Positions 48,430 through 59,564 of a stretch of DNA of 64,000 nucleotides are shown piece after piece. The position numbers and the translations under genes were made by a program. Source of the stretch: Epiperipatus broadwayi (lineage: Eukaryota; Onychophora; Udeonychophora; Euonychophora; Peripatidae); NCBI GenBank assembly GCA_028023455.1, contig JAQFVV010000186.1, positions 2,136,700 to 2,200,699 of the forward strand, given 5' to 3'. Within the stretch, counting starts at the first letter, position 1, and every line of letters begins with the position of its first letter. The notes beneath the pieces were generated by a model. That model did not search any database. It was not told the DNA's origin and was given only the letters and a program-made list of their open reading frames with translations.

Positions 48430-50900
48430 AATCTGGAGTTTAGATGTAATATAGGGACTTTGAATGTGATCTATAGATATCATAAGATTTTTTATGATTT
48501 TAAGCTACTTAAAAAGTGGCACAGGTACTTTGAAATTAATGCTGCTGTGAGGTAATCATCCAGCCATTCCAACGCATTAGGTTTGTTATTTTTTTAAGGA
48601 TTAGAAAATTTTTATCTGTAAAATATGAGTTTTAGAATTCAACTAAAGTTTAAAAATTATTATAAATATGAACTTTATATTTAAAATTTTGAATTCAAGT
48701 TAATTTTAAAAAGTGATTACAGTGTGAATATGATATAAATAAGACAATTTTTGGATAAAAAAAATTAATAAACAAAAAAAAATTTCATTCAATTTACATC
48801 AAATCTTATTTCTATTATTGCTATTTCTGGGAGTGATCCTTATGTTACCAGAAAGATAGACTTACATAAAAGTCACCTGATAAACAATACTGCAACAACT
48901 TAGGATTATGATTTAATAGATTAATAATATAAACATATGAATATTAATAGTATATATTGAACCAGGTAGGGTAGTTGATCGAATAGAAAAAACAAACTAT
49001 AGCATAAAATTTACTCTTTAATGGAAATAGAAATTGTGAAAAACAAAACTGTAAGACTTCCTTTTATACATAAAAAAGTATATTATCTTTATTATAAGTT
49101 CGATCTACTTCAATGCAATTTAAGTATTGCTCCACACCAGTCCATTAGGCAGAGAAGCATAATACCCAGAGGGTACCTATGACCAGGCCAATGCTGTATA
49201 AGATATAGAACTGCAACCACATTTGGAGGACATAGATCTTCTTGACTGCTGGATTCAACACCTGACATTCAAAGCCTTTTTTGTTTTGAAGTAAACTTCA
49301 GGCACCAGTCAACTACAAGTAGTAACATGCTCTGAATAACGGTAAACTAATTCAGTGCCTAAGACATCCCAACTAGCTCATTCAAAAGAATAATATAATA
49401 AATAGCTGTTCTAATTTCTCTCCTAAATTGTTTTTTTAGTAGTATAATTAAAAGAAATTGACCAACAAATACTAATTTGTAAAATAATTTATTTTAAATA
49501 AAACATTTAATATAACTTGTAAACTAATTTTATATTTTAATTAAATATGAACAATGATTTATAATATCTCAGGCACACACATATTATAATAAAACATACA
49601 ATAGTAATGTAGTATAAATATAAAGCATTAAAGACAAGTACAAAATATATAACGCACACACATTCTATCATATGAGCTGTTGGTTTATATAATTTGTCAA
49701 AGTTCTACTGCTATCGGTTTATTATATCAACTGGCACATAAATAGTTCATTTTTTGCTGGCTATAGAACTCTGGGAGGCTTTAAAGATTGCAATGGCTAT
49801 ATTAATTAATATCAAGAATTGGAATAAGAAAATGATATTACCTATAGGATTTTTGAATGTGGTGGCTTCAACTTATTTACTGCTGCATGTGTGTTTTACC
49901 AACCAGTTGGATTTTAAGCTGTTGAGGTTCTGATGATTGCCATTCCATGCTACTTCTATTTCTGGCAGTTAGACATTCCTGGTGGCTTCAAATTGTTAGA
50001 TGGGCATTGCTTCTATCAGGCAGACTACTGATGTTCTGTCGGACTGAGGCTGGAATCTGGTCACATGTTCTAACTTTCAGCTTAACACTACATTCTTTAA
50101 AAAATTACATACAACAGATGACTGGATCTAAATGCGTGAAAGACTTTAGATACGTGAATAACTTCCGGACAAAATTTTCAGCCCTATTTATATGATGACC
50201 TTGTTATCCTTTTTAATTAGTTTTTTAATTCATTATTCTTTTGATAAGATACCTTTAAATTAATCCTGTTCATGGATTTTAATTAGCCATTGCTAATACT
50301 GTTTTTATATAGCTTATGAGTATATGCAATCTTTGAGGGAAATTTTTACTTATAAACTTTCATTTATTTTTAATATTTAACTTTCATATTTTAATTTTTT
50401 CAACACGCACACAATTTACTATTTCTTTATGTTTACAATCAACTCGTTATTTACGCACACGTATTTTATTTTAACTAAATAAATGAAAAGTGATTTTTCT
50501 TTTTTTAGGTTTAAGACTTCTTTTTTTTTCTTTAATATTTTAAATTTTCTCAGTTATACTCTGCCTCAGGCTAACTGCATTTTCTTTTAATAAAACTAAC
50601 TTGCCAAATACAATTTTCTTAATTTATTCTAAAATTTAGTTTTTGCCAAGTTAAATCCCCCCCTATAATTACTCTTTAAACTTTCTGAACTGTCCTGTAG
50701 CAAACTGTTTTGTTTTAAACTAATAAAAAAACTTTTCACACTTCTATAAATTATTTCTTTCAAACAGATATTTTTAATTTAATCATTTACTGACAACTTA
50801 TTCTACAGTGATTTTATTAGAATTTTAAAATCCTTACATTTATGGAATTTATTTTTTAATAATAGTATGCAAAAATGATTGCTAATGCACTGATTCCCAG
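48430..50900. other. non-coding stretch of unknown origin
   Basis: Two less AT-rich patches (49100-49340 and 49860-50190) may be untranslated or LTR-like retroelement sequence. They lie on the 3' side of the gypsy remnant, which reads on the minus strand. I could not identify LTR ends. No gene is recognised. Confidence 0.4.
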
Positions 50901-50920
50901 TTTTATTTCCAATTCCTTTC

Positions 50921-51780
50921 TCAATAATCATAAAAGGGTCTGGCTACATGAGCTGTGCTTTTCAAAAAATTTTCGAAATAATTTTTGAGAATTAAAAAAT
51001 CTTTTAATTGTTTATCATTATTTGGCCTCAGGGTTTCAGGTACAGCTTTTACTTTTTCGGGTGGAGACATATCATTATTTATAATTATATGCCCCAAAAA
51101 TTTAATTTTATTCACCTTACAGATACGTTTTTGGTTGGATATTTTTGTTCCAAATTCATCCAATTTTTTACACTACTCAGTTAATTTTTCAATATAGCAA
51201 TAATTATAATATCATCAAATAGCACCCTAAGATGCATAAAGGAGGGTCTCAATTATCAATTGGAAAATTCTATGTACAGAAGTTATTCCAAATGGAGGTC
51301 GTTTGCACCTGAATAACCCTATATGAGTGGTTAATGTTAGTATTTCTAAAGCTTTGTCACCGGTATTTGGTGAAATGCTGAGTTCAGATCTAATTTAGCA
51401 AAAAAACTAGATTTTTACAATGATACAAATATTTCTCTAGAATTATAAACAGGGTGTGCATGTTTTTTTGTTCATAGCTTTATTTATTTATACATGCTAA
51501 TTACCATACAAATGAGTTTGACTATTTGGTTTAGTAATTATTACTAAATGGCATAACATAATCAATTTCTCTGTAGGTTCTAATATGCCATTTGTAACTA
51601 TTAGGTTTATTTCCTTCTGCACTTCTTCTTTCCAAGCAAAGAGTATCCTCATTGGTTTTCAAATTATTGGTACTCTCTCTGGGGAGCAACACAAAGGTGA
51701 TATATATTTTTCCAAGTTATCCGTTAAACAATTTAAAAAATTTCCATCTTCATATCAAACTTTTTAACCAATGTAAATTT
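50921..51780 (-). pseudogene. gypsy-type reverse transcriptase fragment
   Basis: Minus-strand words in order are EVQKEINLIVTNGILEPTE, KLDLNSAFHQIPV (RT motif with catalytic-type Asp), and GLFRCKRPPFG-like text. A damaged segment stands where Y-DD is expected (stops near 51210). Then FLGHIIINNDMSPPEKV and a worn FLILKNYFENFLKS follow, ending in a RPFYDY-type segment. This order is the standard gypsy RT-to-RNase H boundary. Stops and frameshifts are frequent upstream of 51163, while the last 80 residues remain open. Confidence 0.78.
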
Positions 51781-52053
51781 AATACTCAATTTTTGAACCA
51801 ATCATGATGCATTAATAGGTTTATTGAAGCATTAAGTATAAACAGAGGTAAATAAAAAGTTATGCCATTCATTTTACTGACAGGTGCTTTAACTATTTTT
51901 TGGTATTAATTGCATCCTCAGTAACATCTAAAGCTTTTTAAAGTCAGTTTTCCTGATTATCGTTGACTTTTTACAATTAATAATTATAGAACTCCATGCA
52001 CTGAAATCATAGATATGGTTTTGCTGCATATTTTTACCTGAATTATAATTTTA

Positions 52054-52762
52054 TCAGATTCGGTCATTAACATATTTTTTGTTAGGCATCTGATTTTTAT
52101 TTCTAGTAAATGCACCTTTACAGCTGTTGCTGTCTTTACAAGATTCATCTATTCTTTTTTTACACATTATTTTCATGTGACCATTTTTTGTTACAGATTT
52201 TGCAATCTTCATTTTTGTGAAAACAATTGCTCGCTTTATGGCCAGTTTTTCACAGCAAAAACAAATAAAGATAGTTTTATTTCTGCTATCATTATTTTGT
52301 AAATTTCTAAATCTCTTTCTCTTGCTTATATGTCTTACAAACAACCTTTTGTATTTTATTTTGGATTTTTACCTACATGAATTTTCTTTATTGCTCAAGA
52401 ATAAATTCATGGGCTATTCCACATTTTATAGCTTCACTATATTTTATTTATCTGTCAGATAACAGTTGTTGTCTTAAACTGTCACTGCTCATCCCCCACA
52501 GAAATTTTTCAAAGACAGCTTCATCTAGAAATGAGCAATAAATGCATTTTTTTCCAAAACCATGAAGAGCTATGTTGTAAACTTTAATTTTTTGATTACT
52601 GCCCTGATGACAATTTCTGAAATGAAGTCCAGAAATATGCCTAGAAAAATGTGGGCTGAAATAATTTGACAAGTGATCTTTGATTTGATCAAAAGGATAA
52701 TCCTCAGAAGTACCTGGTTCACAAATCCTATTACCAATCTCTACTTCTTTCTTACAAAACAC
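52054..52762 (-). pseudogene. gypsy-type Gag fragment with CCHC-like knuckle
   Basis: The first frame (52762-52448) reads DQIKDHLSNYFSPHFSR, then FHFRNCHQGSNQKIKVYN-like words, FLDEAVFEKFLWGM and DSLRQQLLSD. This is the retrotransposon Gag pattern 'L..YF.P.....RF.F....Q...E....Y...L........F.DE...D.FV.G'. The second frame (52344-52054) starts with basic residues (HISKRKRFR) and has CFCCEK followed by a worn His/Cys pair, probably a zinc knuckle. A frame break lies between the two. Confidence 0.65.
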
Positions 52763-52861
52763 AGCAGTGATGATACTTTTAATTTCCTCAACTTCAACTT
52801 AATTAATGAAGATATTTCTCTACAGCTTAAATGTAAAGAGGCTAATTACTGGCATCACTGA

Positions 52862-53260
52862 TATCTATCTATCGCACATGTAATCTCTTTGGATCTAGTT
52901 TAAGATTTCAACTATCCATCTATTATCATTTAGCCCAGACTCATTTAAGAAACTCAATTTTTTTCTATAATTTCAATATTTGTTTGTTTTTTCACTTATA
53001 TATTTTCTTTCTATCCATTTTGTATTCCAACATACCTCCCTCCATGCTTTCTTAAGTATCATAGTGTCAGTTTATTGCCCTTTTGTTAAGTGTTAAAGTC
53101 TCAAATCCATGAGTAAAAGCTGGTAAAACAACTAAGCCACATGTTTAGACATACAGATTTGAAAACAGTTCAATGTCTATACCCTTTAAATGTCTTTGCT
53201 GTTAATAATCATAGTAACTATCATTCTTTGATCAGAAAGTTTGTGAATTAAAATCCTTAA
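52862..53260 (-). pseudogene. RTE-like LINE 3' fragment
   Basis: The plus strand here is nearly the reverse complement of 14600-14890. 'CACATGTAATCTCTTTGG', 'TTTCAACTATCCATCTATTATCAT' and 'CATACCTCCCTCCATGCTTTC' match the LINE's 3' coding part. Words for RSMERC and SETWTL are recoverable but interrupted. Confidence 0.78.
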
Positions 53261-53269
53261 CTAATGCAT

Positions 53270-54115
53270 CCTTCATTATGGTGAAAGTTTGGTATGTTTA
53301 ACTAGCTTGTACAAGCATAGAAAATGATAGTCATGTGGTGTTTTGTTGGATTGAATCTTATATCTAGTTCGATTTTTTTTAAATAATAGGATTGAATATT
53401 TCATATACGTTAATAATTATCCCACTCACATATTTCTGACAATCTAGTACAATTATGTCATTTATTTATAGCTGTTTAGAAATTACCAGTGTAAGAATTA
53501 TTGCATTATCAATTAATTATTAAAGAGACAATTGTGCTGGATTGTTTTATCAATACATGGGAGGAATACTCTTTTGTACATTTATTTCATTTAGTTTAAT
53601 GTAGTTGGATTTTTGTACACTGTATATTGTAATGAAAACTTTGACGTGTAAATCCATATATTTTTGTAATTATTCATATTTATATCCAAAATTATAAAAA
53701 ATATGCCATAACATATGCAGGATATTTTTAACTTATGAACATTTTAACAACTATCTAAAGATAAATTTACCTCTAAACTCCAAAAAATTGCAGCTTTACA
53801 ACATTAATGTACCATGCAAAGTTGTACAACAAATATAAAAAGAATCAACTCATGCACAAATTTCTTATCCATTAATTAACAAATGTTCTAGAATCTAACT
53901 TAATTCCTAAGAAATGAATACATCAGGTTTTCCTTTTATGAAATTTACATTGATTTATAATGAGAAAAAAATTAAGACAACCAAAAATGCATTACAACTA
54001 AAATGTGATATTATCTGTAATATGTCAATGCAGTGATATTTTTATTTCATTAATAAATATATCATTTTATGATAAATATAAAAAGACAAACTTATAGCAC
54101 TTACAATTCAACAAC
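53270..54115. other. AT-rich non-coding stretch
   Basis: Nothing is recognised between the LINE fragment and the family B repeat. Confidence 0.5.
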
Positions 54116-54119
54116 ATAT

Positions 54120-54690
54120 CTTGCTTTAAAGCACTAAACATCACATGAATAACACTTCTTATGCTTACACAAACTAAAACAATAGAAAATTCTTCATAAA
54201 GTATACACAAAGCAAGCCATAGCAATCAACAGATGCAAAAAGATTTGTGCATGAAATCTTTATCTAATACCTAATCATCCAATATCTTAAAACTAATTTC
54301 TACTTTGCAGCTTTCATCAATGAGGTACCTTGAATCTGAGATCCCTGTATCCAGATCTTAAGGTCTAATGCAACTCTCTAGCAGCCATCATTTACATTTT
54401 TAGTTGAGCATAGAGCTGTGAGTTCAAAATGAAAACACAATAATGTTCTCAATCCAAGCTCCTTCACTTGTATATAATTATATAGGTCTGAATCCAGTTT
54501 AATATCTATACATTTTGGTGGTTTTCATACTTTAAAAACTAGTCACTGGTGAAGATCACAAGCTAGAAACTAGTCTGGGGATATTGGATGAGTAGATAAT
54601 TGATAGGAATTCGATTCACAAACTTTCTTGCATCCATTGATTACTGAAAATGGCATTACTTTATGGACTTTGTTATTATTTGACAGGTTG
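54120..54690. repeat. family B foldback repeat, longer diverged copy
   Basis: The left half (GATGCAAAAAGATTTGTGCA, CTAATCATCCAATATCTTAA, AATGAGGTACCTTGAATCTG) and right half (GTCACTGGTGAAGATCACAAG, CTAGTCTGGGGATATTGGAT, CATCCATTGATTACTG) match the element at 62540-63046. They are reverse complements of each other in their outer parts. An interior of about 180 bp separates them. Confidence 0.8.
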
Positions 54691-54884
54691 TGTACACATA
54701 GATAATTGTAGTTAAGTGATATTCAGTGGTTTATTATTAATCCTACTCATTCATAAGATGATGGTGATTATGGTTATGGAAGAACCAAAGTCATCAAAAT
54801 GAATAAATATTGAATTGTGATCAAGTCCATATGTCTATACAAGTGAATAAGCATGAATCTAAATCATTATCTTGTTTTCATTTT

Positions 54885-55090
54885 GGACTTGTAGTTTAAT
54901 AGTTAATTAAAAAGATGGCTGTTAGAGGGTTACATTAGGGCCTAAGATCTAGGTACTCTCAGATCCAGGGTAAAGTCACAAGCCAGAAAGTACTCTGGGA
55001 ATATTGTATGAGATGATATTAAAAAAGGATTTTATGCACTAATTTTTTTACATCCATTGATTAATATGATTTGCAGTAGATGACAGTACT
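54885..55090. repeat. family B repeat, right half only
   Basis: GAGGGTTACATTAGGGCCTAA, TCACAAGCCAGAAAGTACTC, TGGGAATATTGTATGAG and CATCCATTGATTAATA follow the right half of the family. No left arm is present. Confidence 0.75.
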
Positions 55091-55099
55091 TTAAGGAAA

Positions 55100-56895
55100 G
55101 TTTGATGCTGATTTAATATCTTACATTACTTATTAGTGATTGTTGATACTCAATCATGTCCTTTGTAGATGAACACAAGATATATAAAAGAAATATAGTT
55201 CTAGCATTCATATATTTCACATGTACTCAATCTCTGATACGTTATAATACAATAGTTTTGGTTATCATTATTTCTTCCAACCAAGGAAAGAATACACTCT
55301 ACATTGATAATTTGATCAGTACCAGAGAAATATCTAACAAATTTACTAATAAAAATGCTTGAAAAACTTTCAGGAATAATATTTATATCAGGAAATAAAT
55401 ATTTGATATGAAAGGTAATGGTGTAAGAAATATTTCATCAATATTCTAAGTACATTCACTGATATTCCAGATTGGGGTTTGAAGATCAAAACAATTAAAT
55501 GATAAATTAATTGCAAGTGAATTTTTGATTAAATTATAACATTTGATCTTATTAAATGCCACATCAAAACAAATAATTGAAATAATTAATTTTATTCTCA
55601 ATAACATGTTGGCATCAATTGCTCATTGAAGCTGTGTGATCTATAGGAGAATGAAGTAAGATAAAAATAGTTATTTATAGAATCAAGATAAAATTTTAAA
55701 ATAAAAAAACAAACCATTTTCTAAGAATATTTTCTTGACAATTTTCCTGCTAAATGATCAATTTGTAAGATTAAGAAAATCATCATATTTGATAAAATGG
55801 GCCTGCCTAAGTTTAGAAATGAACTGAACATACCAAATGACTCAAATAACAGACAATGATCTATCAGTGATGGTGTACCCCCAAATTTAATCATGTTTCT
55901 AATTGAAAATCCAACCATAAAGATCTTAGAAAATATGTTAGTGAGTTTATAATATTTTCCAAAATTCATTTTTTGATAAAACTAAGTCATGGTTGTTTAA
56001 CCCAATTTTTGATTTTACATTATTGATTTTTGTTTCTTTCTCAATTATTTATAATGAAATTAAATTCTCTCTGATTAATTACATTACCGTTGCTCAGATT
56101 TCAATAGCTATTGACATGTAAGACAATTTTCAAACAAACATTTATATTGTTCAATGGATCCATGAATTGTAGTACAAGAAGTATGGCTTTCATGAATTCA
56201 CAACCACAACAGTTATAAAATAATATCTAGTTAACTATAAAATACTATTTACATTAAGTACTTATGCTTAAAAGGCAGGTAAAAAAAAAAAACAATAATA
56301 AAATACATCAGTGATTTTAGTCTATTAAATGTCACATGTTAGTGCTGTGTTGAATTTTGAAATATATTGCTTTCCTTTGTAATGTATTAATTTATTGTGT
56401 ATATTAATATCATTTTTATAAATAATTAAGCTAAACTTGCATTATCAAAATAATCTTAAAAATATATGGTCAGTATACATTAATTAACACATGAAAATAA
56501 TTCCTTAGAAGAAATAAAGACAATAGCTTTTGATGGAAAAGAAAAAACGGAAGTAACCGATAAATATTTATTTGATAACAGTTAAATTAATCGAAATTTT
56601 TAAGCATCAATTCAATATAAAAAAAAAATCAATTCAATAATATTTGTAAAAAGCGGTAGAGTATGAAGAAGATAATAAAAATATAAAGGCAGATGAAAAC
56701 TAAATCTAATGTCCGAGAAAAGAAAAGAAAAAAGATGAACTTGTCATGCTTTGATTCATTTAAAATGTTTCGCTTTTTAAATAGCTTAAAATCATTAAAC
56801 ATTTCGGGATATCAGTAGATAGCACTAATATTTAAAGAAATTTAGAGGTATTGAAAATGTTATTCAAACATAGCAAACTAAGGCGAAGCAATTCG
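55100..56895. other. AT-rich non-coding stretch
   Basis: No domain was recognised in the short open frames (55156-55362 plus, 55721-55969 minus). Confidence 0.5.
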
Positions 56896-56903
56896 TTTTT
56901 TGG

Positions 56904-57032
56904 TTTGTTAAAAGTTTATTCAGTATTTTACTATAATTTTATTTTTCCATCATAACAACGCAGGATGTAGTTGAAACGTTGTTATGATGGAAAAATAAAA
57001 TTATAGTAAATATTGAATAAACAAGTTTTAAA
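56904..57032. repeat. near-perfect long hairpin, arms about 56 bp
   Basis: The left arm (56904-56960) ends TTCCATCATAACAACG and the right arm (56977-57032) begins CGTTGTTATGATGGAA. The inner 34 bases are perfectly complementary and the outer part has about one mismatch and one indel. The 16-base loop begins CAGGATG. Such low divergence in this old, decayed region suggests a young foldback element or a constrained transcript. Confidence 0.92.
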
Positions 57033-57829
57033 AAGGAAGAATGTGTTTATATATTTGTTATGTTGGAGCTATAATTTGAAAAGAACAGAAGAAATGGAAA
57101 GTTATGTATATAATTATGTTTATTAAAAGTAATGTTTTTTTTTGTTTTCTTCAAACGATGCAACTTCCTCTTTTATTTTTCGCCATTCTACTACAGTATT
57201 TTGTTTTATCTCACATCATAAAGTACAATAGTCATATTAATTTTTATTTCCTTTAAAATCCCAATAGGTGGCGGGGCATTTGGAGATATTTAGAGGGTAA
57301 TACGGCCATTTTTCGAGGGGGGAAATACCGTAAGAGGTAGGGTTCTTTTAAAACTATATTTTAAACATATAACATTAATTATGTTTAATATTAAAATGTA
57401 TGCGTTAAAACTGCATAAGAGAATAGATGTTTGAATTAATTGTATTTCTTTATCGCCGTAAACATTTCAATTTCACTATTAAAGTATATCTTCGTCGAAA
57501 TAATGATTAGGCTACTGTAGTCTTTGAAATATATTTTAGAGTTATATGGACCTTATTTTACCCAACTTATTCATATCCAAATAGTTAAAACTAAAATGTC
57601 AGGCTATCGTACTTACTTAGTAATCATGTAAAAATATCTATGGTAGCATTTGTTACATTTGAAATTAATTCAGACAAAAAAATAGAATAGAAAATTAAAA
57701 AAAAAAAAAGCAATATTTAAATGTGTGCCGTTTTGTTAATATTAAATAACAACCCGTGGCGTATCATACATCGTAAAGTGGTTAGTATCATTTCTGTTAC
57801 ATCTCATCTTGCCGTGAAAGGGACTCGTC

Positions 57830-59130
57830 CCGTTTCCATCTTATCTAGATTGGATTGAACATTAATTACCAGTAACCGATGCATATACAGATAGATAACG
57901 CATAGCCAATGCAAAAACGGGCCAATAGGCGATGGTGGTCACTTAATCTGAATGTTACTAATAAGGATGGGAATCTGGCAAGAAATAATCGGTACTCTCG
58001 TATTAATCCAGCGGTGAAATTTTACATATGTATTAGTCCGGAGATAACGATCTGATTGATCTTGCGATGTCGTAAAATAAAATTGCATGAGAATTTCTGA
58101 CAAACTTAATCCATCAACTTTTTTAAATACCCCACTATAATTTTATTTACTGAAAAATGGCGACCTATAACTTTATTTATTTGAAATGAAATAAATGATA
58201 TTACAATGACTAAACCTTTAAGAATATAAATTTATTGGATATTAGAAGCAGTAAAGAAACACAAAAATAGTATACATCATACGTTTTTAGCGAGAAAAAA
58301 AAATCCAACAAATAAAATTTTGTAATGAAGAAATTTATTTTAAGTGTTAACACAAAAAAGATAATAAACATTTATATTAATGTCAATAATTTTCTCTACC
58401 TACAAAATGTTTTATTTTGCCATCACTATGATGGACTGAATTTTCTTATGTTGTGAAAAATACATTCAAAAGTCATCATCTTTGTGCAGACTCTATAAAA
58501 GAATCTTACCACTGTCTCAAATGTTATTCTTGAGCTATCAAACAACTTCTTTTATAAATGGAGTGTTCCTGACTTATGTATCTTGCGCATGATTGGATTT
58601 GAGGTACTTTTGCCTAGATACTGGGTCGTTATATGAACAGACAAAACCGACCGGTACAGTACATCCTGTGACTCTTTTGGTTGTACTATGACAGTTTGCC
58701 TTTTGCAATGTTTGGTTTTACTAGTGCCCAGTCCTGAATGTGAACCTGCCTCATGGCATCAAACTTTTAGCTTAACTGCTATTGTCTGGAGAACAGAAAT
58801 TTTGTTATAAGCTCTGTGATAGTGGTTTTCTCAGAATATATATAGAGAATGTGTATTCTGTCTTTCAGCTTTGTGATAATATTTCTCTGAGAATGAAAAT
58901 TCTGTCTTTTAGCTTAGTGACAATAGTTCTCTCATCCTACCTTCAAAAAGACTGTCTATTTGTTGCCAGATGCTCATCCTTAATGGAAACATTTGAATTT
59001 GGTAAACATCATTGGATATGTATTATATATATATATGTATAGGTTCATAGTGATGAATGCTTAATCTGATACGGATAAGATCGATTATTTGCCTACAAAG
59101 TGAGATATGATAATTGTAAGAGAACATTTT
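57830..59130. other. interval inside block E copy 2, partly less AT-rich
   Basis: The first 250 bp are less AT-rich, with several CG dinucleotides and phrases such as GGGACTCGTCCCG (a short inverted repeat), unlike most of the window. The middle (58400-58760) has patches such as AAAACCGACCGGTACAGTAC. A tandem repeat follows at 58764-58935. No protein motif was recognised. It may be an inserted element or original sequence lost from the other copy. Confidence 0.4.
58764..58935. repeat. imperfect tandem repeat, about 45-55 bp, four units
   Basis: Four successive units start TTTTAGCTTAACTGC, TTATAAGCTCTGTGA, TTTCAGCTTTGTGAT and TTTTAGCTTAGTGAC. Each has AT(A)(G)T...TTCTC and GAGAA...ATTCTGTC or a similar ending. 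The plus-strand open frame over it (58782-59042) is a product of the repeat. Confidence 0.7.
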
Positions 59131-59309
59131 ACCATAAATAATTCTTTTTATTTACTATATTTTAAGAAAGACAATCTAAAATTGTCCTCTGGAAAAAAAT
59201 ACTTTATAAAGAATCGTTTTTATATAAAAATAATTCCATTTCATTATTTTAAAGACAAAATACTTACATAATAAGACCAATGACTAATAATGAATGAAGA
59301 GTACTTTAA

Positions 59310-59560
59310 TAAGAGAATCCCTTGCTGCTTTTTTGATTAATATCCTTGTCTAGCCAAAATGGTTTCTAGTAGTATTTTCAACTACCATGTGTGTGTTTGA
59401 CTGTTAATTAACTACATTCATGAATTGTGTCATTCACATACAATCTGAGAGTAAGGAATGACCTATGCACATGTGTATAATATCTAAGTGTATAATATAG
59501 ATTGAGGTGAGTAATTAGATATTTAATGTATAATAGTGTTTGATAAGTTTTATATATATA
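59310..59560. repeat. single diverged copy of the ~400-bp satellite unit
   Basis: Same orientation as 45468-46302: GCTTTTTTGATTAATATCC, TAGCCAAAATGGTTTCTAGTAG, GTTAATTAACTACATTCATG and ATAATATAGATTGAGGTGA. It lies just beyond block E copy 2, as the array lies just before block E copy 1. Confidence 0.75.
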
Positions 59561-59564
59561 TCAA

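Larger units (their letters stand above)
50921..52762 (-). mobile_element. Ty3/gypsy-type retrotransposon remnant (gag and RT parts)
   Basis: On the minus strand gag comes first (52762 to about 52054), then a stretch of about 300 bp where protease would be, then reverse transcriptase (about 51780-50921). RNase H and integrase are not seen and no LTR pair was found, so the copy is truncated and dead. It sits directly beside an RTE fragment at 52862. Confidence 0.78.
57250..59260 (+). repeat. block E repeat, copy 2, split by about 1.3 kb
   Basis: 57250-57815 and 59130-59260 together align with the reverse complement of 46480-47170; the interval 57830-59130 has no counterpart there. Key shared words are AATAGGTGGCGGGG, GCCATTTTTCGAGG, AATACCGTAAGAGGTA, GTGGTTAGTATCAT and ACAATCTAAAATTG. 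Similarity is moderate. The inserted interval is described separately. Confidence 0.7.

Noticed and set aside
49947-50195. Plus-strand hydrophobic frame
   Set aside because: No family match; it lies in sequence that may be retroelement untranslated DNA, antisense to the gypsy remnant.
58782-59042. 86-codon frame
   Set aside because: It is generated by the tandem repeat at 58764-58935 and shows unit-by-unit repetition rather than protein features.
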